From the NCBI RefSeq assembly GCF_018390595.1, contig NZ_JAHBAV010000028.1:1-42968 (forward strand): 42,968 nt of DNA. Reading direction: 5' to 3'. The stretch's first letter is position 1, and each line of letters starts with the position of its first letter. The notes under the pieces are model-generated. The model did not search any database and had not been told where the DNA came from. It saw only the letters and a program-made list of their open reading frames with translations. The position numbers and the translations under genes are program-made. Of this stretch, positions 8,889 through 15,544 are shown piece after piece. The stretch is from Dietzia massiliensis (lineage in GTDB: Bacteria > Actinomycetota > Actinomycetes > Mycobacteriales > Mycobacteriaceae).

Positions 8889-9641
8889 ATGGCTCACGCC
8901 TTCAACCGGTACGAGATCAAGTACCTCATCGACGAGATGGCCGTGCCCGCGCTCCGCGAGGAGCTGGCCGCCCGAATGGACGCCGACCCGCACTCGCCGC
9001 GCGGCGGATACCCGGTGGCCTCGCTCTACTACGACTCCGACAGGCTGCTGTTCTACTGGGAGAAGATCGAGGGCCTGAAGTTCCGCCGCAAGCTGCGGCT
9101 GCGGCTCTACGGTGACCCGGCCGAGTGCACCGATGAGTCGACGGTCCACGTGGAGATCAAGCAGCGCGTCAACCGGGTCACACAGAAGCGACGGATGCCG
9201 CTGCGGTACGGAGTCGCACGCGAGTGGCTGGGAGAGCTCCGACGCCCGCAGTGCGCGCCCGAGCACCAGGGCTTCGTCAACGAGGTCAGCGGGCTGGTCT
9301 CGAGCCTGGACCTGCGGCCCGTGGCCACGACCGGCTACCTGCGCGAGGCGTTCGTGGGTCGCGGGTCGGACACCGGCCTGCGCGTGACGATCGACCACCG
9401 CGTGCACGGCCGCGACCGCGACTTCCACTTCGCCTCCGGCGCCGAGAACCGGTTCATCATCCCGCCCAAGCTCGCGATCGTCGAGCTCAAGGCCGACGAG
9501 CGGGTCCCGTACTGGGCCACCGACCTGGCGGCCCGGCTCGACCTGAACGTCGTGCGGATCTCCAAGTACTGCCGGTCGGTCGAGACGTTCGGACTGGCCC
9601 CGCGCTCGATACACGGCGCCCCTGAACTCGCCGCCCTCTGA
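8889..9641 (+). CDS. VTC-domain protein (polyphosphate polymerase-like)
   Basis: 250 aa. It reads as a complete VTC (vacuolar transporter chaperone) tunnel domain, the fold that makes polyphosphate from ATP in yeast Vtc4. Signature strands are FNRYEIKYLI at the start, ASLYYDSD (about 39-46), the basic pair FRRKLRLRLYG (about 64-74), VHVEIKQR (about 86-93) and IVELKADERVPYW near the end. The acidic and basic residues that line the tunnel (E10, K12, R67, R70, R72, E90, K92 and E201 or nearby) appear present. No membrane helix is visible, so it should be cytosolic, next to its membrane partner. It is the first gene of a three-gene operon with DUF4956 and CotH. Activity is inferred from the family. 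Confidence 0.85.
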   Translation: MAHAFNRYEIKYLIDEMAVPALREELAARMDADPHSPRGGYPVASLYYDSDRLLFYWEKIEGLKFRRKLRLRLYGDPAECTDESTVHVEIKQRVNRVTQKRRMPLRYGVAREWLGELRRPQCAPEHQGFVNEVSGLVSSLDLRPVATTGYLREAFVGRGSDTGLRVTIDHRVHGRDRDFHFASGAENRFIIPPKLAIVELKADERVPYWATDLAARLDLNVVRISKYCRSVETFGLAPRSIHGAPELAAL

Positions 9642-9668
9642 CACCCGTACACCAGAACCAGGAAAGCA

Positions 9669-10346
9669 ATGAACTTCGACTTCCAAGACCTCAGCGGGAC
9701 CTTCACCGCCTTCGACGTGGCGATCGCGCTCTCGCTGTCCTTCGTCCTCGCCTCGATCATCGGGTGGGTCTACCGCCACACCCACCGCAACGTCTCGTAC
9801 AGCCAGTCCTACGTGCAGACGCTCGTGATCGTGACCATGGTGATCGCGATGATCATGCTGGTGGTGGGCTCCAACATCGCCCGCGCGTTCGCGCTGGTCG
9901 GTGCCCTGTCCGTGGTGCGCTTCCGCAACGCCATCAAGGAGACCCGCGACGTGGGCTTCATCTTTCTGGCGATGGCCGTGGGCATGGCCGCCGGCACCCG
10001 CTTCTACCTGCTCGCCATTGCCGCCACTGTCGCGATCTGCCTGGTGATCGTCCTGATGCACCGCTTCAACTGGTTCACGCTCGACGTCCAGCGTCAGGTG
10101 GTCAAGGTGCAGGTCCCGCCGGGGGCCGAGTACCACGCGCTCGTCGAGGACGCCCTCGTGGTGCACTGCACCGACTTCGAGCTGGTCTCCACTGAATCCG
10201 CCCGCGGCGGCGCGCTCACCGAGCTCAACTACACCGCCCAGCTCAAGAAGGGCAGCAGCTCCGCCGACCTCATCGCCGCCCTCAACCAGGCCAACTCCGG
10301 CCAGCGCGTCACCGTCCTGACCGGGTACGACCAGACGGACCTGTGA
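9669..10346 (+). CDS. DUF4956-family membrane protein
   Basis: 225 aa. Three to four membrane helices lie in the N-terminal half (about 15-37, 53-72, 92-112, 115-135), with the conserved ARAFALVGALSVVRFRNAIK and ETRDVGFIF segments of DUF4956. The C-terminal 80 residues are a soluble alpha/beta domain. GGAAAG-like bases precede the ATG. Its stop overlaps the CotH start (TGATG). In many bacteria DUF4956 proteins neighbour VTC-domain and CotH proteins. A role in exporting or sensing the VTC product is inference. Confidence 0.82.
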   Translation: MNFDFQDLSGTFTAFDVAIALSLSFVLASIIGWVYRHTHRNVSYSQSYVQTLVIVTMVIAMIMLVVGSNIARAFALVGALSVVRFRNAIKETRDVGFIFLAMAVGMAAGTRFYLLAIAATVAICLVIVLMHRFNWFTLDVQRQVVKVQVPPGAEYHALVEDALVVHCTDFELVSTESARGGALTELNYTAQLKKGSSSADLIAALNQANSGQRVTVLTGYDQTDL

Positions 10347-12037
10347 TGGCCGCCGACCCGACCACGCCGCGGCGTCGGCTCAGGCACCGTGTGCCCCTGT
10401 CCTTGCGACAACACTGGAAGCTGCTGGCAGTGAGTGTGGCGGCGCTCGTCGTCGTCGTCCTCGTCCTGGGCGACACCCGCGTCCGGCCGTACATCACCGC
10501 CGACGCGGATGTGATCGCCTCGCCCATCACCGAGAACGTGACCGGCACGGTGGAGCTGTTCGACCCCGATGTGGCGCACGAGATCCACCTGGAGATCGAC
10601 GATGTGGAGTACGCCGAGATGATCGACGCGTTCGAGCGCAACGGCGACAAGGACTGGGTGACAGCGGATCTGACGATTGACGGTGAGTTCATCAACGACG
10701 TCGCCGTGCGGCTCAAGGGCAACTCGACGCTCATGGGCCTGCGCGGCGAGGAGGGCAGGCCAGGCGGCGCGGGGCGCGGTGACGGTGGGCGCGGTGATGG
10801 CGGGCCGCCCGCGATGCCGGAGGGGACGGATTTGCCCGAGGGGATGCCGCGGATGCCGGAGAACGTGGAACTGCCGGCGGGCATGGAGATGCCTGCGGGC
10901 GCGCCCGGCGGCATGGCGGCGCCCGGGATGGATGCCGGGATCTCGGCGGACGATCCCGCGTCGCTGCCGCTGCTCATCAGCTTCGACGAGAACTACGATG
11001 GCCGCGCGTACCAGGGGATGACCGAGCTGTCGGTGCGGCCGGGGACACCGGTGCTCAACGAGGCCGTCGCGCTGGAGCTGACCGAGGCGACCGGGCAGGC
11101 CACGCAGCGGTACGCGTACAGTGAGTACTCGGTCAACGACGGCCCCACCACCTCGCGGCTGGTGCTGGAGCACCCCGACGACGGGTACACGTCCTCGGCG
11201 TTCGACGGCCCCGGCTACCTGTACAAGGCGGACGCGAACTCGCGGTTCGAGTATGTAGGCGAGGACCAGTCGGACTACTCCGACCAGTTCTCGCAGGTCA
11301 ACGCCGAGGGCGAGGGCACCATGCAGCCGATCATCGACCTGCTGCGGTGGGTGGACTCGGCGAGCGACGAGGAGTTCGCCGCCGAGCTCGACCAGTGGAT
11401 CGACGTGGAGTCGTTCGCCGAGTACGTGGCCACGCAGAACCTGCTGTCCAACTTCGACGACATGTCCGGCCCCGGCCAGAACTACTACCTCTGGTACGAC
11501 CTCGGGACCGAGAAGTTCACCGTGGTGTCCTGGGATCTCAACATGGCGATGAGCGGGGATGCGACCGCCGGCCCGCACGACACCGTGTCGATGGGTGGGC
11601 CCGGTGCGATGGGAGGACCGGGTGGGATGTCGGAACCTCCTGCCGGGGTGGAGCCTCCCGCCGGGACGGAATTGCCAGCTGGCATGGAACCGCCGGCCGG
11701 GATGCCGATGGGCGGCCCGCCCAGTGGCGGAGAGAACCCGGCCGGCGAGAGCCCGGGTGACGAGCGCGGCGGGCGCCGCGGCCCGTCCATGGATCACCCG
11801 CTCAAGACGCGGTTCCTCGAGTCGGACGCGTTCACCGAGCTCTACGAGCAGACCTACTGGCAGCTGTACGACGAGATCTACGGCAGCGGCCTGGCGGTAC
11901 AGACGCTCGACCGCGTGCGGCAGCAGTTCCCGCTGAGCGACGAGGTCGACAGCGCCGCGGTCGACGAGGAAGCGGCGATCCTACGCGCCTGGATCGACCA
12001 GCGGACGGCGGCGCTGGCGGAGAAGCAGCCCGCGTAA
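10346..12037 (+). CDS. CotH-family protein kinase, membrane-anchored, with Pro/Gly/Met-rich inserts
   Basis: 563 aa. One membrane helix (about residues 24-46) anchors an exported domain. CotH features are IHLEIDDVEYAEMIDAF, NDVAVRLKGNST and, late, KFTVVSWDLNMA, whose Asp fits the metal-binding position of the atypical kinase fold. In characterised CotH proteins this fold phosphorylates secreted or spore-coat proteins. Two low-complexity inserts interrupt it. Residues about 133-190 are Gly/Arg then Pro/Glu/Met-rich (PEGTDLPEGMPRMPENVELPAG spread over about 154-175). Residues about 420-475 hold near-repeats of PPAGVE / PPAGTE / LPAGME. A GTG at 10343 is an alternative start; ATG at 10346 is preferred because it overlaps the previous stop. 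Polyphosphate-related function is suggested only by the neighbours. Confidence 0.82.
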   Translation: MAADPTTPRRRLRHRVPLSLRQHWKLLAVSVAALVVVVLVLGDTRVRPYITADADVIASPITENVTGTVELFDPDVAHEIHLEIDDVEYAEMIDAFERNGDKDWVTADLTIDGEFINDVAVRLKGNSTLMGLRGEEGRPGGAGRGDGGRGDGGPPAMPEGTDLPEGMPRMPENVELPAGMEMPAGAPGGMAAPGMDAGISADDPASLPLLISFDENYDGRAYQGMTELSVRPGTPVLNEAVALELTEATGQATQRYAYSEYSVNDGPTTSRLVLEHPDDGYTSSAFDGPGYLYKADANSRFEYVGEDQSDYSDQFSQVNAEGEGTMQPIIDLLRWVDSASDEEFAAELDQWIDVESFAEYVATQNLLSNFDDMSGPGQNYYLWYDLGTEKFTVVSWDLNMAMSGDATAGPHDTVSMGGPGAMGGPGGMSEPPAGVEPPAGTELPAGMEPPAGMPMGGPPSGGENPAGESPGDERGGRRGPSMDHPLKTRFLESDAFTELYEQTYWQLYDEIYGSGLAVQTLDRVRQQFPLSDEVDSAAVDEEAAILRAWIDQRTAALAEKQPA

Positions 12038-12082
12038 CCGCCGGAGCCGAGCGACGAGGGACTTCCCACGACCTAGTCGAAA

Positions 12083-12104
12083 CGATATCATGGTAGCGAT
12101 ATCG
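12083..12104. promoter_or_regulatory. Operator of the RHH-PIN toxin-antitoxin pair
   Basis: Two CGATATC blocks 7 bases apart (12083-12089 and 12097-12103). Because GATATC is itself palindromic, the pair is both a direct and an inverted repeat, the usual layout for a ribbon-helix-helix antitoxin autorepressor. A GGAGG ribosome-binding site overlaps its end (12104-12108), five bases before the ATG. Confidence 0.6.
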
Positions 12105-12112
12105 GAGGTGTT

Positions 12113-12343
12113 ATGGCTGAGCAGATCTTGGTCCGCAATCTCCCCGAGGGAACGAAGGCTGCCCTTCGGGCGCGAGCCGAGCGGCATCGCCGTTCCGTCG
12201 AGGCGGAGACGCGCGAGATCATCGCCGAGGCGTTGGCAGAGAATCCCACTACTCTCGTCGACCTGCTGGCTGGTGACGAAGGCGCTGATATCGAGTTCGA
12301 GCCCGGTCGACTCGGTCTTACAGGGCGTGACCCAGAGCTGTGA
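12113..12343 (+). CDS. FitA/VapB-type ribbon-helix-helix antitoxin
   Basis: 76 aa. The N-terminus [21 protein letters not shown] followed by [16 protein letters not shown] is a typical Arc/FitA-like ribbon-helix-helix DNA-binding domain (residues about 3-42). The C-terminal acidic stretch ([14 protein letters not shown]) would wrap and block the toxin active site. A strong GGAGG lies five bases before the ATG. The TGA overlaps the toxin GTG, so the pair is coupled. It probably represses its own promoter through the CGATATC repeats upstream. Confidence 0.85.
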   Translation: MAEQILVRNLPEGTKAALRARAERHRRSVEAETREIIAEALAENPTTLVDLLAGDEGADIEFEPGRLGLTGRDPEL

Positions 12344-12774
12344 CGGGTGCCAGTGAGCGGACCCGGTACGTTCTTGACACCAACGTGGTGTCGGCGCTGC
12401 GCGTCCGTGGCAGACACCCGGCGGTGGAGGAGTGGGCCGCAGCACTACCGGTGTCTAACCTGTACGTCACTGCGTTGACCATCAGCGAGATCGAGCGCGG
12501 GGTCATTGGCAAGGAGCGGTCGGACCGCCGGCAGGGAGAGGTTCTTCGCGCCTGGTTCGACAACCGGGTATTACCGGCGTTCGCCGGGCGGGTTCTGCCT
12601 TTCGACCTTGCGGCGGCTCGAATCCTCGCGACCTATCGGGTTCCCGACCACGCTCCTCTGGATGACGCTCTCATCGGCGCCGTGGCACAGGTAGGTGGCA
12701 TGGTGGTTGCCACGCGGAACACCCGCCACTTCCACCCACTCGGCGTGGAGTGCATCAACCCCTGGGCTTCATAG
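12340..12774 (+). CDS. PIN-domain toxin (VapC/FitB-like ribonuclease)
   Basis: 144 aa, normal PIN size. Catalytic acidic residues are visible: D13 in [10 protein letters not shown]50 in TISEIERG and D108-D109 in [20 protein letters not shown] supplies the fourth position region as in FitB. PIN toxins cleave RNA (often tRNA) when the antitoxin is degraded. The GTG at 12340 overlaps the antitoxin stop. The 3' end overlaps, convergently, the last 6 bases of the next gene on the minus strand. The pair looks intact and functional. Confidence 0.87.
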   Translation: MTGASERTRYVLDTNVVSALRVRGRHPAVEEWAAALPVSNLYVTALTISEIERGVIGKERSDRRQGEVLRAWFDNRVLPAFAGRVLPFDLAAARILATYRVPDHAPLDDALIGAVAQVGGMVVATRNTRHFHPLGVECINPWAS

Positions 12775-13314
12775 CTGCCCGAGCAGCTCCTTCCACACGG
12801 GCCGCCAGTACTCGATGGCCTCGGCGGAGTCGAGCTTGGAGTGCACCACGCCGACGGTGCACTTGCCGCCGGCCTTGTCGCTGAAGTTCAGGGCCACGCG
12901 GGTACCGTCCGCCAGCGGCACCCGCGAGTAGCGCCACTTCTCGGTGCTCGAGGTGGACGGCTCGGACTCGATCTCGACCCCGCCGAACTCCTCGCGCCCA
13001 CCGACGAGCGCGACCCACGCCTGCAGCGCCGCGTCCTTGTCGCCGGCCACGGTCTTCGAGGTGGACAGCTGGAAGTCGCCGTCACAGGACTGCCCGGGGA
13101 CGCGAAGTCCGGTGTGCTGCTCGTAGGCGACGGCGGCGTGTTGCGCCCACCATTCACGCTGCTCCATCGACTCGGGCATGTGCTGCAGCGTCAGCCGCGC
13201 GATCGCGGTGTGCTTGAGCTCGCGGGCGCCCTCGCGGTCGAGCAGCTCGACCCAGTCCTCCCACGAACGGCCGGTGGCGGCGGCGACGGCGGCGGTACTC
13301 GACGACTTGACCAT
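12769..13314 (-). CDS. DUF4287 / SRPBCC-like protein
   Basis: 181 aa. Residues about 10-70 ([20 protein letters not shown]...[17 protein letters not shown]) match the DUF4287 pattern. Residues about 75-175 ([49 protein letters not shown]) resemble the START/AHSA1-like domain often fused to it. Function is unknown. No signal peptide or membrane segment is seen. It is convergent with the PIN toxin, sharing 6 bases. ATG at 13314 is the first in-frame start and no other gene is coupled to it. Confidence 0.75.
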   Translation of the reverse strand: MVKSSSTAAVAAATGRSWEDWVELLDREGARELKHTAIARLTLQHMPESMEQREWWAQHAAVAYEQHTGLRVPGQSCDGDFQLSTSKTVAGDKDAALQAWVALVGGREEFGGVEIESEPSTSSTEKWRYSRVPLADGTRVALNFSDKAGGKCTVGVVHSKLDSAEAIEYWRPVWKELLGQL

Positions 13315-13385
13315 GCCTTCATGCTGCCCGACCCTCCGACCCGCCGCGCGCCGATCGCCCCGCCGGGGTGACCGGGAACCGCCCC

Positions 13386-13430
13386 TGACCTGCAGTGCCC
13401 TGAAACCCCCTTCGAGGGCGCCGCAGGTCA
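13386..13430. repeat. Dispersed hairpin repeat (copy 3, longest stem)
   Basis: TGACCTGCAGTGCCCT and AGGGCGCCGCAGGTCA pair at 14 of 16 positions, with a 13-nt loop. It shares the CAGGTCAG 3' arm with the other three copies. Confidence 0.75.
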
Positions 13431-13489
13431 GCGGCGCGCAGCTGTCCTCCGGCGCCTCGTCGCCCGCCGCGCTTCAGGGAAGAGAGTGT

Positions 13490-13505
13490 CGACGACGACG
13501 AGGTC
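13490..13505 (+). repeat. GACGACGACGAG-core intergenic motif
   Basis: CGACGACGACGAGGTC lies 60 bases downstream of hairpin repeat copy 3, in the same orientation as the other copies. Confidence 0.6.
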
Positions 13506-13646
13506 CGCCTACCCGCCGGGTCCGCCATCACCCGGCGAGTCGAGTCGGTCCCGGCGGGCCGGCGGGGAACTCCCGATTCCCGGCGAAACGCCCGTCGACG
13601 CCGGCGGACCGGGGAACGATGAGGGTTCCGCGGAGAGAGGAGCGGC

Positions 13647-14144
13647 ATGGAGGTCGAGCATCCCCGCGAGCGCGACGAGACCGAGGCTCAGCGGATCGAC
13701 CGCAACTGGATCGAACTGCTCCAGGAGCTGCGGATCGTCCAGACCGGCGGCCAGGTGCTGATCGGCTTCCTGCTGGTCGTGCCGTTCCAGGAGCGGTTCG
13801 CGGAGATCAGCTGGGGCGCCCGGGCCCTGTACCTCGTCGTCCTGTCGCTCACCCTGATCTCGTCGGTGATGCTGCTGGCCCCGGTGATGATCCACCGCGC
13901 CGTGTTCCGCTCGCATCGCAAGGACCGCGTGCTCCGCTTGTCCGCGACGTTGGCCCGTGCCGGGTTGGCCATCTTGTCCGTCGCGATGGTCGGTCTGGTC
14001 GCGCTCATCTTCCTCCTGGTGACGGGCACCGCGGGAGGTCTCGCTGCGGCAGCGGTGATGGCCGTCTTCGTCGTGGTGATGCTGTTCGTGGTCCCCGCCC
14101 GGATGCGCCGCCGTGCCGCGACGAATCCCTACGTTGCCGACTGA
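13647..14144 (+). CDS. DUF6328-like four-helix membrane protein
   Basis: 165 aa. A charged N-terminus (about 25 residues, DETEAQRIDRNWIELLQELRIVQTG) is followed by four hydrophobic helices (about 33-52, 60-82, 102-125, 128-150) and a basic C-terminus (ARMRRRA). The N-terminal ELLQELRxxQTGxQxL pattern fits the actinobacterial DUF6328 family; function is unknown. A GGAG site lies about 7 bases before the ATG. It is flanked on both sides by hairpin repeat copies. Confidence 0.75.
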   Translation: MEVEHPRERDETEAQRIDRNWIELLQELRIVQTGGQVLIGFLLVVPFQERFAEISWGARALYLVVLSLTLISSVMLLAPVMIHRAVFRSHRKDRVLRLSATLARAGLAILSVAMVGLVALIFLLVTGTAGGLAAAAVMAVFVVVMLFVVPARMRRRAATNPYVAD

Positions 14145-14301
14145 TGGCTGCGCGGCTGCGCGGCGGCGCGGCGCACCGGCGATCGCTCTTCCGAACTTTG
14201 GTGTAGCCATCGCGAATCCCGGGCCATTTATTCGCAGTGGTTACGACCAAGTTCCGATCACGGTCGCATGGGGGGTGGGGGCGCGGCTCCGCTTGGCCGG
14301 T

Positions 14302-14339
14302 AGTGCCCTGAGAGGCCCGTCCAGGGCACTGCAGGTCAG
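14302..14339. repeat. Dispersed hairpin repeat (copy 4)
   Basis: AGTGCCCTG and CAGGGCACT pair perfectly (9 bp) around an 11-nt loop, followed by GCAGGTCAG as in copies 1 and 3. It lies between convergent genes. Confidence 0.75.
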
Positions 14340-14400
14340 CGTGGCGCCTGCGCGACAGCCTCAGCAGCGAAAACCGCGATGAGAGCCGCGAAATGAAGAT

Positions 14401-14430
14401 CGCCGCCGACCCATTGTCGGGCCGACGGCG
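14401..14430 (-). terminator. Terminator hairpin for the DUF4352-like gene
   Basis: CGCCGCCGAC and GTCGG/CGGCG segments pair around CCATT, with a GC-rich stem and a small internal loop. Read on the minus strand, it lies about 20 bases after the stop and is followed by ATCTTCATTTC, a modest U-rich tail. Confidence 0.5.
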
Positions 14431-14447
14431 AACGCTCTCAGACTGAC

Positions 14448-15431
14448 TTACTCGACTGCGACGAACACCTCACCGCCGAAGGCTCCGAGTTCCAGGCGGA
14501 GCAAGCCCGACTCGCCCTCGGGAACCGCGAGGTCGATGTTGCCGGTCGCAGACGCACCGGTGTAGAGCTCACCTTCCAGGGGATCGGGCGTCACAGCGGA
14601 ATGGTCGTAGTCCCGAATCACATTGCCGGTGTCGGTGACGAAGGCTGCGCGGAGGAAGTCGGCATGACCAGATTCATCCCCGATGTAGGTAGCTGTGAGA
14701 TTGACCAAGGCGTACTGGCTTCCGGGCGGCGGAGGATCATTGAACATGTTGGCCGCCATGACCTGGTCGGTTGCGTTCCGAGTGAAGCTGTTGACGACGA
14801 CTTCCCACTCGTCCGAGCTGAGGACGTCGCCGATCGCTGACGGGTTGGCCCGGCTGCCAGTGCTGTCGTCAGTGTCGGAACCGCTAGAGTCCGGGGCAGC
14901 TCCAGCGCCGGAGCTGCCTGACTCCGGCTGAGACACAGTCACCTCGTCGTCGAACGCCTCTTCGAAGGCATCTCCGATGACGGTGACGAAGAAGGCCATG
15001 GCGACGATCGTGCCGACGATGGAGACGATGACGGCAGCGATCGAGGTTCCCTTGGGCTTGCCGCTCATGAACAGCCCGACCAGGCCGAGGATGAACCCGA
15101 AGGGGAGCAGGATCCAGCCGATGATCGCCGCACCGGGCACAACCGACACGATCGTGCCCAGGACGGCGACCACGAGCCCCACGATGCCGACGGTGTTCCG
15201 GTTCTTGGCGGGCTCGTCAGTCGGGAACGACAAGCCGTAGGGCTGACCGCCGTAGGGGGCATTGGGGTCGCTGAACCACGGCTGCGAGCCTGCTTGGCCC
15301 CCGTATTGCGGGCCGGAGGCGCCGGAGCTCTGGTACGGCGGCTGCGCGGTGGGAGCCGACGGCGACCACGGGCCTGGACGGGACGGCTTGTCGCCCGTGC
15401 CTCCGGACTCCGGAAATTGTGAATCTGGCAT
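14448..15431 (-). CDS. Membrane protein with Pro/Gly/Gln-rich N-terminus and DUF4352-like C-terminal domain
   Basis: 327 aa. Residues 1-75 are low complexity, rich in Pro, Gly, Ser and Gln and lacking charge (for example QYGGQAGSQPWFSDPNAPYG). Two to three helices follow at about 83-106, 108-122 and 130-155, which fits a DUF4190-like unit. An acidic, Ser/Gly-rich linker (about 157-200) leads to an extracellular beta domain (about 205-327) with VVVNSFTRNATDQV and SQYALVNLTATYIGDES, like DUF4352/telokin-like domains. It probably displays an immunoglobulin-like domain outside the membrane. Function is unknown. Overlapping palindromes sit directly upstream. Confidence 0.75.
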   Translation of the reverse strand: MPDSQFPESGGTGDKPSRPGPWSPSAPTAQPPYQSSGASGPQYGGQAGSQPWFSDPNAPYGGQPYGLSFPTDEPAKNRNTVGIVGLVVAVLGTIVSVVPGAAIIGWILLPFGFILGLVGLFMSGKPKGTSIAAVIVSIVGTIVAMAFFVTVIGDAFEEAFDDEVTVSQPESGSSGAGAAPDSSGSDTDDSTGSRANPSAIGDVLSSDEWEVVVNSFTRNATDQVMAANMFNDPPPPGSQYALVNLTATYIGDESGHADFLRAAFVTDTGNVIRDYDHSAVTPDPLEGELYTGASATGNIDLAVPEGESGLLRLELGAFGGEVFVAVE

Positions 15432-15435
15432 GTGA

Positions 15436-15452
15436 GTAAGACTTACATAAGT
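15436..15452. promoter_or_regulatory. Overlapping palindromes upstream of the DUF4352-like gene
   Basis: GTAAGACTTAC (15436-15446, 5+1+5) overlaps ACTTACATAAGT (15441-15452, 5+2+5). Both are perfect, and they start five bases before the start codon at 15431. The AT-rich position and symmetry suggest a repressor site or a -10 region within an operator. Confidence 0.45.
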
Positions 15453-15544
15453 AGACGCTCAGTGTCCAACTCTCGGCCTTTGCGGCCAAGGCGCTGGCCT
15501 GGGCGCCGGAGGAGGCCTTCCATGGCCACGGTCCGGACGCTTGT

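Larger units (their letters stand above)
13315..13646. other. 332-bp divergent intergenic region with a hairpin repeat and a GAC motif
   Basis: No gene is seen. It contains hairpin repeat copy 3 (13386-13430) and a GACGACGACGAG motif (13490-13505), the same pairing of elements as upstream of phoP. GGAG-type bases at about 13637-13642 serve the next gene. Confidence 0.65.
14145..14447. other. 303-bp convergent intergenic region
   Basis: Between two converging genes. It holds hairpin repeat copy 4 (14302-14339) and a terminator-like hairpin (14401-14430). No gene is seen. Confidence 0.6.
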
